Assembly (NCBI GenBank): GCA_944385705.1
Contig: CALWYF010000004.1
Location: forward strand, 1-58,539
Reading direction: 5' to 3'
DNA length: 58,539 bases
From: an uncultured Oscillospiraceae bacterium
Lineage (GTDB): Bacteria > Bacillota > Clostridia > Oscillospirales > Oscillospiraceae
Part shown: positions 52,692 to 58,539 of the stretch, piece after piece
How the letters are laid out: each line of letters begins with the position of its first letter
Numbering within the stretch: position 1 is the stretch's first letter
Notes under the pieces: model-generated
What the model was told of the DNA's origin: nothing
What the model saw: only the letters and a program-made list of their open reading frames with translations
Databases searched by the model: none
Translations under genes and position numbers: made by a program

Positions 52692-55220
52692 ATGGCACAC
52701 AAGAGAGACTACAAGCCTGAGGATATCGCCTTTCCCAATCAGGCCATAACCGAGTCGGAACTGGTCAGCGAGATGCAGACCAGCTATATAGATTACGCCA
52801 TGAGCGTCATCGTGGGCCGGGCCCTCCCCGACGTGAGGGACGGCCTGAAGCCGGTACACCGGAGGATACTCTATACCCTCTACGAGGATAACCTCACCGC
52901 CGACAAGCCCTTCAAGAAGTCCGCCACCTGCGTGGGCGACGTGCTGGGCCGCTACCATCCCCACGGAGACGGCTCGGTTTACGATGCCATGGTGCGTCTG
53001 GCCCAGGACTTCTCCATGCGCTACATGCTGGTGGACGGCCACGGCAACTTCGGTTCCGTGGACGGAGATCCCCCGGCGGCCTACCGTTATACCGAGGCGA
53101 GGCTCTCCAAAATCTCCAACGAGATGCTGAGAGATATAGACAAGGACACCGTGGACTGGGACCCCAACTTCGACGAGACCAGGAAGGAGCCCAGGGTCCT
53201 GCCCTCCCGTTTCCCAAACCTTCTGGTGAACGGCAGCAGCGGCATTGCCGTGGGCATGGCCACCAACATCCCGCCCCACAATCTCAGGGAAGTGATTAAC
53301 GCCTGCATCTGCCTGCTGGACAATCCGGAGGCGGGGCTTACGGAGCTGATGCAGCATGTCACCGGGCCGGACTTTCCCACCAGGGGCATCATCATGGGCC
53401 GCAGCGGCATACGCCAGGCCTACGCCACCGGCCGGGGAAAGATAATCGTCCGGGCCCGCACCGAGTTTGAAGAGCACGGCCAGAACCGCATACGCATCAT
53501 AGTCACTGAGCTGCCCTATCAGGTGAACAAGCGGCAGCTGATAAAGAACATCGCCGACCAGGTCCACGACAAACGCCTGGAGGGCATATCCGACCTGCGG
53601 GACGAGACGGACCGCAACGGCATGCGCATGGTCATAGAGCTGAAGAGGGACGCAAACCCTCAGGTGGTGCTGAACCGGCTCTTTGCCCAGACCGCCATGC
53701 AGAGCAGCTTCTCCATAAACATGCTGGCCCTGGTGAACAATCAGAGCCAGCCCAGGATACTCTCTTTGAAGGACATCCTGAGCGAGTACCTGAAGTTCCA
53801 GGAAGAGCTCATCGTCCGCCGCACCAAGTACGACCTGAGAAAGGCGGAGGAGCGGGCCCATCTGCTGGAAGGCCTGCTGATAGCCCAGGACAATATAGAC
53901 GAGGTCATACACATCATCCGCTCCAGCTATGACGACGCAAAGCAGCGGCTCATGGAGCGCTTCGGTCTCAGCGAGGTCCAGGCCCAGGCCATCTGCGACA
54001 TGCGCCTTATCTCCCTTCAGGGCCTGAACCGGGAAAAGCTGGAGGCAGAGTACAAGGAGCTGGAGGAAAAGATAAGCTATTACAGGGAGCTCCTGACCGA
54101 CCCGGAGAAGATAAAGGCCGTGCTGAAGGACGAGCTCACCGCCATACGGGACAAGTACGGCGACGAGAGAAAGACCGAGATACAGGACGTGGCCGACGAG
54201 ATAGACGTGGAGGACCTTATAGAAGAGGAGCAGTGCGTCTTCACCCTTACCCACGCCGGATATATAAAGCGCCTGCCCGTGAGCGAGTACCGCTCTCAGG
54301 GCCGGGGCGGCAAGGGCATCAGGGCCATGGCCACCAAGGACGAGGACTATATGGACACGGTGTTCACCGCCTCCACCCATGATTACATCCTCTTCTTCAC
54401 CAGCAAGGGCCGTGTATTCTCCAAGAAGGGCTATACTATCCCCGAGGCCGGCCGCAACGCCCGGGGCACCAATATAGTGAACATCATCCCCATAGACACC
54501 GGGGAGGACCGGGAAAAGGTCAGCGCCATGATAAACGGCCGGGGCGTGGATGAAGACAGCTACCTGGTCTTCGTCACCAGAAACGGCACGGTAAAGCGCA
54601 TGGAGCAGTCGGCCCTGAAAAACATCCGCTCCAGCGGCATAAGGGCCCTGACTCTGGACGAGGGGGACGAGCTAATCGCCGTGCTCCAGACCTCCGGGGA
54701 GGAGAACATCCTCATCGCCACAAGAAACGGCATGGCCTGCTGCTTCAGTGAAAAGGACGTGCGCCCCATGGGCAGGACTGCCGTGGGCGTGCGGGGCATA
54801 AAGTTGAGAGAGGGCGACTATGTTGTAGGTGCAGGCAGCTCCGGCAGCGGAGAGAGCCTGCTGAGCATCACCGAAAAGGGCTACGGCAAGAGGACTCTCC
54901 TCAGCGAATATCCGGTCCACGGCCGGGGCGGTCTGGGTGTGAAGAACTACAATGTCACCGATAAGACCGGAGCCGTGGCCGACGTGAAGATAGTGGGACC
55001 AGGAGAGGATATCCTGGTAGTCAGCGACGACGCCACCATGATACGCATGGCGGCGGACTCCATATCACTGCTGAGCCGCTCCACCCAGGGCGTGCGCATC
55101 ATGCGCCTGAGCGAAGGCAGCCGGGTCATCTCCATAGAAAAGACCGACAGCGAAAGCGAGGAAGATAACGGGGACGCCGCCGGAGAGGACATGGCGGAAC
55201 AGTCCCACAAGGAGGAATAA
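52692..55220 (+). CDS. gyrA: DNA gyrase subunit A
   Basis: An 842-aa cleavage/religation subunit. The active-site Tyr is in [13 protein letters not shown]. The GyrA box is QGRGGKG (about 535-545), confirming gyrase rather than topoisomerase IV. The C-terminal beta-pinwheel and acidic tail follow. In the quinolone region [11 protein letters not shown], the position of E. coli Ser83 is Gly94 here, while the Asp87 equivalent is kept. AGGAGGTG precedes ATG 52692. Confidence 0.97.
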   Translation: MAHKRDYKPEDIAFPNQAITESELVSEMQTSYIDYAMSVIVGRALPDVRDGLKPVHRRILYTLYEDNLTADKPFKKSATCVGDVLGRYHPHGDGSVYDAMVRLAQDFSMRYMLVDGHGNFGSVDGDPPAAYRYTEARLSKISNEMLRDIDKDTVDWDPNFDETRKEPRVLPSRFPNLLVNGSSGIAVGMATNIPPHNLREVINACICLLDNPEAGLTELMQHVTGPDFPTRGIIMGRSGIRQAYATGRGKIIVRARTEFEEHGQNRIRIIVTELPYQVNKRQLIKNIADQVHDKRLEGISDLRDETDRNGMRMVIELKRDANPQVVLNRLFAQTAMQSSFSINMLALVNNQSQPRILSLKDILSEYLKFQEELIVRRTKYDLRKAEERAHLLEGLLIAQDNIDEVIHIIRSSYDDAKQRLMERFGLSEVQAQAICDMRLISLQGLNREKLEAEYKELEEKISYYRELLTDPEKIKAVLKDELTAIRDKYGDERKTEIQDVADEIDVEDLIEEEQCVFTLTHAGYIKRLPVSEYRSQGRGGKGIRAMATKDEDYMDTVFTASTHDYILFFTSKGRVFSKKGYTIPEAGRNARGTNIVNIIPIDTGEDREKVSAMINGRGVDEDSYLVFVTRNGTVKRMEQSALKNIRSSGIRALTLDEGDELIAVLQTSGEENILIATRNGMACCFSEKDVRPMGRTAVGVRGIKLREGDYVVGAGSSGSGESLLSITEKGYGKRTLLSEYPVHGRGGLGVKNYNVTDKTGAVADVKIVGPGEDILVVSDDATMIRMAADSISLLSRSTQGVRIMRLSEGSRVISIEKTDSESEEDNGDAAGEDMAEQSHKEE

Positions 55221-55223
55221 GCC

Positions 55224-55631
55224 ATGTACGGCAGGGAAAGAGAAAGTAAGTCCAAAAATCAGAGCGGTTCCCTTATTTATATCGCAGTCTTTGTGGTGCT
55301 GATGCTGCTGTCCGGCGGCATAAGCGGCCCTCTGCTGGCCCTGATAATCGGTGTGGCAGTCATCGGGGCCGTGGGATATCTGGCCTTCTACTTTGGCAAG
55401 AAGTATTTGAAAAACAAGCAGGAGGGCAGCCCCCGCCCCAGAAGGGCCTACACCAACCACCAGAACCACAAGCCCAGAGCCTATAACCCCGGGGAGATAC
55501 GGGACCAGGACAATCTCCGCCGCCTGCAGCAGCTGGACAGCTTCCTGGAAAACGGGCTTATCGACAAAAAGGAGTACAATGTGCTCCGGGCCAAGTATGA
55601 GCGGTATATGAGGGAAAATGAAAACAGTTGA
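55224..55631 (+). CDS. Small membrane protein with SHOCT-like C-terminus
   Basis: A 135-aa protein with two hydrophobic segments (about 16-35 and 38-58), then a basic Pro/Asn-rich linker and a C-terminal helix-turn motif [28 protein letters not shown], typical of SHOCT domains. Function is unknown. It starts three bases after gyrA and overlaps rnhA by 14 bp. Confidence 0.75.
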   Translation: MYGRERESKSKNQSGSLIYIAVFVVLMLLSGGISGPLLALIIGVAVIGAVGYLAFYFGKKYLKNKQEGSPRPRRAYTNHQNHKPRAYNPGEIRDQDNLRRLQQLDSFLENGLIDKKEYNVLRAKYERYMRENENS

Positions 55632-56058
55632 GATCTATACCGACGGGGCCTGCAGCGGCAACCCCGGCCCGGGAGGCTGGGGGGCCATCCTCCGCTATAA
55701 CGGCGTGGAAAAGGAGCTCAGCGGCGGGGAGGCACAGACCACCAACAACCGCATGGAGCTCACCGCCGCCATAAAGGCCCTGGAGGCCCTGAAGGAGAGC
55801 TGCGCCGTGGAGCTCTATTCCGACTCCAAATATCTGGTGGACGCTCTGGAAAAGGGCTGGGCCGAAGGCTGGAAAAAGAGGGGCTGGGTCAAATCCGACA
55901 AAAAGCCCGCCCTGAACCCGGACCTGTGGCAGCGGCTGCTGGAGCTGCTGGAAAAGCACAGCGTCAGCTGCCACTGGGTCAAGGGCCACGCCGAGAATGA
56001 ATTCAACAACCGCTGCGACGCCATGGCCGTTGCCATGAGGGAAAGCTTTGCAAGGTGA
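55618..56058 (+). CDS. rnhA: Ribonuclease HI
   Basis: A 146-aa enzyme that cuts RNA in RNA-DNA hybrids. Catalytic residues: Asp in [15 protein letters not shown], Glu in [11 protein letters not shown], Asp in [12 protein letters not shown], and the C-terminal Asp in [10 protein letters not shown], plus the His loop [12 protein letters not shown]. The ATG at 55618 lies inside the end of the previous gene. Confidence 0.96.
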   Translation: MKTVEIYTDGACSGNPGPGGWGAILRYNGVEKELSGGEAQTTNNRMELTAAIKALEALKESCAVELYSDSKYLVDALEKGWAEGWKKRGWVKSDKKPALNPDLWQRLLELLEKHSVSCHWVKGHAENEFNNRCDAMAVAMRESFAR

Positions 56059-56062
56059 GATT

Positions 56063-57802
56063 ATGGCTAAAAACTATTTTGGAAATCCGTTCAAGCTTTT
56101 CATGTCCTATGTGGCGGGGCATAAAAAGCTCTTTGCCATAGACATGGGCTGCGCCCTGCTGGTGTCGGTAATAGACCTGGCCTTCCCCTATGTGTCCAGA
56201 ATATCCATGAACAGCCTGCTGCCAAACAGGCTGTTCGCCCTGTTTTTTACCGTCATGGGCATCATGGTGGCGGCCTACGTGATAAAGGCCGCCCTCTACT
56301 ACATAATCACCGTGGTGGGCCACAGGATGGGCGTACTCATAGAGGCGGACATGCGCCGGGACGTGTTCACCCACATGCAGGACCTGTCCTGCAGCTTTTA
56401 CGATAAGAACCGCACCGGCGTGCTCATGAGCCGCATCACCAGCGACCTCTTCGAGATAACGGAGCTGAGCCACCACGGGCCGGAAAATATCCTCATCTGC
56501 ACCCTCACCATAGTGGGGGCTTTGGCGGTGATGTTCACCATGGAGTGGCGCCTGGCTTTGACCCTGGCCATAGTGCTGCCCTTGTGCCTGTGGTTCACCC
56601 TGTCCCAGAGGGTGAGGATGAAAAAGGCCAACATAGAGGTGAAGAAAAAGACCGCGGATATCTACGCCGCCATCGAGAGCAGCATCTCCGGCATCCGCAC
56701 CGCCAAGGCCTTCGCCAACGAGGAGCAGGAGAGAGGGAAGTTCGACGAGGCCAACGCCATGTTCAAGGGGGCCAAGGTGGAGTACTACCGCACCATGGGC
56801 CTATTCCAGAGCGGCATGGACTTCACCTGCTGCATTGCCCAGGTGCTGGTCATCACCGTGGGGGGACTGCTCATCATGCAAAACTCCATGGACTATGTGG
56901 ACCTGGTCACCTTCTCCCTGTATGTGTCCACCTTCATTTCACCCATACGGAAGCTGGCCCAGTTCTCCGAGCAGTACATGAACGGCAGCGCCGGCTTCAC
57001 CCGCTTCATGGAGCTGATGCAGACCCAGCCCACGGTAAAAGACAAAGCGGATGCAATAGAGCTGGAGAATGTGACGGGCCGGGTGGACTATGAGGACGTG
57101 AGCTTTGACTACGGCAACGGCGTGGAGGTGCTGAAGGATATAGACCTGCACATTGAGCCGGGGAAGTGCCTGGCGGTGGTGGGCCCCTCGGGAGGGGGAA
57201 AGACCACATTGTGCCAGCTGCTGCCCAGATTTTACGACGTGTGCTCCGGCAGCGTTAAGGTGGACGGCATAGACGTGCGGGATATAAAGCAGAGCAGTCT
57301 GCGCCGGAATATAGGCATCATACAGCAGGACGTGTTCATGTTCGCCGGAACCATCCGGGAGAACATCCGCTACGGCCGGCCCGACGCCACCGACGAGGAG
57401 ATAGTGGAGGCGGCGGTGAGGGCCCAGGTACACCAGGAGATAATGGAGATGCCTCAGGGCTACGACAGCTACATAGGCGAGCGGGGCGTCATGCTCTCCG
57501 GCGGCCAGAAGCAGAGGATATCCATAGCCCGGGTATTTCTGAAAAACCCAAAGATACTCATTCTGGACGAGGCCACCTCCGCCCTGGACACCGTTACCGA
57601 GCAGAGAATACAGGAGAGCTTGGATGAGCTGAGCCAGGGCCGCACCACCATCATCATTGCCCACCGCCTCTCCACCGTGAGAAATGCGGACATGATAGCC
57701 GTGGTGGAGGGGGAGCACATCGTGGAGATGGGCACCCACAGGGAGCTTATGGAGAAGGACGGAGAGTATGCCAGGCTCTGCCGGGCCCAGGAGCTGAAAT
57801 AA
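56063..57802 (+). CDS. ABC exporter, fused permease-ATPase
   Basis: A 579-aa half-transporter. The six-TM exporter domain is about 1-320 and the ATPase about 340-579: VVGPSGGGKTTLCQLL, LSGGQKQRISIARVFL, ILILDEATSALD, and the H-loop AHRLS. It is of MsbA/multidrug type; the substrate is unknown. AAGGTGAG precedes ATG 56063, and it overlaps no gene. A homodimer is likely, since no partner half-transporter is nearby. Confidence 0.92.
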   Translation: MAKNYFGNPFKLFMSYVAGHKKLFAIDMGCALLVSVIDLAFPYVSRISMNSLLPNRLFALFFTVMGIMVAAYVIKAALYYIITVVGHRMGVLIEADMRRDVFTHMQDLSCSFYDKNRTGVLMSRITSDLFEITELSHHGPENILICTLTIVGALAVMFTMEWRLALTLAIVLPLCLWFTLSQRVRMKKANIEVKKKTADIYAAIESSISGIRTAKAFANEEQERGKFDEANAMFKGAKVEYYRTMGLFQSGMDFTCCIAQVLVITVGGLLIMQNSMDYVDLVTFSLYVSTFISPIRKLAQFSEQYMNGSAGFTRFMELMQTQPTVKDKADAIELENVTGRVDYEDVSFDYGNGVEVLKDIDLHIEPGKCLAVVGPSGGGKTTLCQLLPRFYDVCSGSVKVDGIDVRDIKQSSLRRNIGIIQQDVFMFAGTIRENIRYGRPDATDEEIVEAAVRAQVHQEIMEMPQGYDSYIGERGVMLSGGQKQRISIARVFLKNPKILILDEATSALDTVTEQRIQESLDELSQGRTTIIIAHRLSTVRNADMIAVVEGEHIVEMGTHRELMEKDGEYARLCRAQELK

Positions 57803-57838
57803 AAAACTTCCATAATACATACACAGGAGGATAGAGCT

Positions 57839-58417
57839 ATGCTGGATATGAGAAAAGGCGGCCACGCCGAGCTGGAGAAATACTACCCCCTTATGGAAAT
57901 GGACTTTGACAGCGAGGAGCTGATGGGACGGCTCAGCCTACACCGGGCTATGATGAACGGCACGGCGGAGCTGCTGATAGTCTACGAGAAGGAGAGCGGC
58001 CTGGACGTGTCCTATGCCCTGGTCATAGAGAAAAACCTTTACGGCTACGTCCTGCTGAAGTATATGGGAGTGCTGCCCTGGTACCGGGGAAGAGGCATGG
58101 GGGTGGAGACCATGCGCTTCATCAACCGCCGCTATGCCCAGAAGCAGGGTATAATCGCCGAGATAACGGAATTCCCCGACGAAGATGAGGACAGGGTGAA
58201 AAAACTGAGAAAGTTCTTCGCCCGCTTCGGCTATGTGGAGATTGACTGCCACTGCCGTATAGCCGGTGTGAAGTCCAACATTATGGTAAAAGCCCTGAAA
58301 TGCAGCGCCGACATCAGCCCGGTGATCCACCGGATAATCCCCGACTTCTACAGCCGCTGCCTGGGACCCCGGGCAGCCCGGAAGATGCTGGATATCCGCC
58401 CGGTGAAAAAGGACTGA
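57839..58417 (+). CDS. GNAT-like acetyltransferase
   Basis: A 192-aa protein whose middle fits the GNAT fold: YALVIEKNLYGYVLLKYMGVLPWYRGRGMGVETMRFI contains the acetyl-CoA binding motif A (RGRGMG). The C-terminal 45 residues are an extension beyond the usual domain. AGGAGG precedes ATG 57839. Substrate unknown. Confidence 0.75.
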   Translation: MLDMRKGGHAELEKYYPLMEMDFDSEELMGRLSLHRAMMNGTAELLIVYEKESGLDVSYALVIEKNLYGYVLLKYMGVLPWYRGRGMGVETMRFINRRYAQKQGIIAEITEFPDEDEDRVKKLRKFFARFGYVEIDCHCRIAGVKSNIMVKALKCSADISPVIHRIIPDFYSRCLGPRAARKMLDIRPVKKD

Positions 58418-58472
58418 GGAACGGCAAAAGAAATAAATTGTGGAAAACTTTCAGAAACAAGCCCGGAGATGT

Positions 58473-58539
58473 ATGCTCTAAGTGACTTCTTAATCATGGT
58501 TTTTGTCATGGTTAGTGAAGCAGTCACTTAGAGCATTTT
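58473..58539 (+). terminator. Large hairpin at right edge, likely terminator
   Basis: A perfect 15-bp inverted repeat (ATGCTCTAAGTGACT at 58473-58487 and its complement at 58522-58536) is followed by TTT at the window edge. The 34-nt loop holds two copies of TCATGGTT. It is most simply the terminator of the preceding gene. Confidence 0.6.

Overview
The window looks like a chromosomal segment around the replication origin of an endospore-forming, moderately high-GC Clostridia, most like the Oscillospiraceae. This placement is inferred from gene content, not from a search. The evidence is spoIVB, gpr and whiA (sporulation), HprK and RapZ, a Firmicutes-type parA-parB-parS and dnaA-dnaN-yaaA-recF-remB-gyrB-gyrA order, and a Gram-positive envelope gene set. 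No rRNA, complete tRNA, CRISPR array, transposase or prophage gene is visible.

Layout. 0.1-7 kb (minus strand): an NCS2 uracil/xanthine permease; upstream of it a promoter-to-terminator non-coding RNA that resembles 6S RNA; an orphan sugar-importer ATPase (MsmK/UgpC type) with a long leader; and a tripartite tricarboxylate transporter, tctC-tctB-tctA, with dispersed hairpin repeats at its end and inside it. 7.2-10.8 kb (plus): an M14 gamma-D-glutamyl-diamino-acid peptidase, plsY and a secreted protein of unknown function. 10.8-18.3 kb (minus): spoIVB, then a four-gene MacAB-like cluster in which the ATPase and permease are flanked by two different membrane-fusion proteins. 18.5-23.8 kb: lysA (plus), then CoA-disulfide reductase, rhodanese, ruvX and folC (minus). 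24.0-27.0 kb (plus): rpmG-secE-nusG-rplK-rplA, with a DUF1275 membrane protein where rplJ-rplL would be expected. 27.1-28.3 kb (minus): a lipoprotein and rpmB. 28.4-37.9 kb (plus): hprK-murB-rapZ-whiA-dnaE and two paralogous membrane acyltransferases. 38.0-41.7 kb: a truncated O-antigen-ligase-like gene, asnS, an SdpI-family protein and a diacylglycerol-kinase-like protein.

Origin region. rpsT (minus) is followed on the plus strand by gpr, three parS sites, parA, parB, serS and dnaA. Between dnaA and dnaN lies a recognisable oriC: DnaA boxes, a CTA-triplet array (DnaA-trio) and an AT-rich unwinding region. Then come dnaN, yaaA, recF, remB, gyrB and gyrA, followed by a SHOCT-type membrane protein, rnhA, an ABC exporter and a GNAT-like protein.

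How the genes work together. The right half is mostly the chromosome replication and partition core. The hprK-dnaE block joins carbon catabolite signalling, cell-wall precursor synthesis and replication. I found no clear new defence or mobile system. The most unusual parts are the dual-adaptor MacB cluster with an Ig-like insertion, the hairpin-rich repeats around the tct genes, the glycan-locus remnant beside the acyltransferases, the 6S-like RNA, and the unusual ribosomal-gene and origin neighbourhoods.
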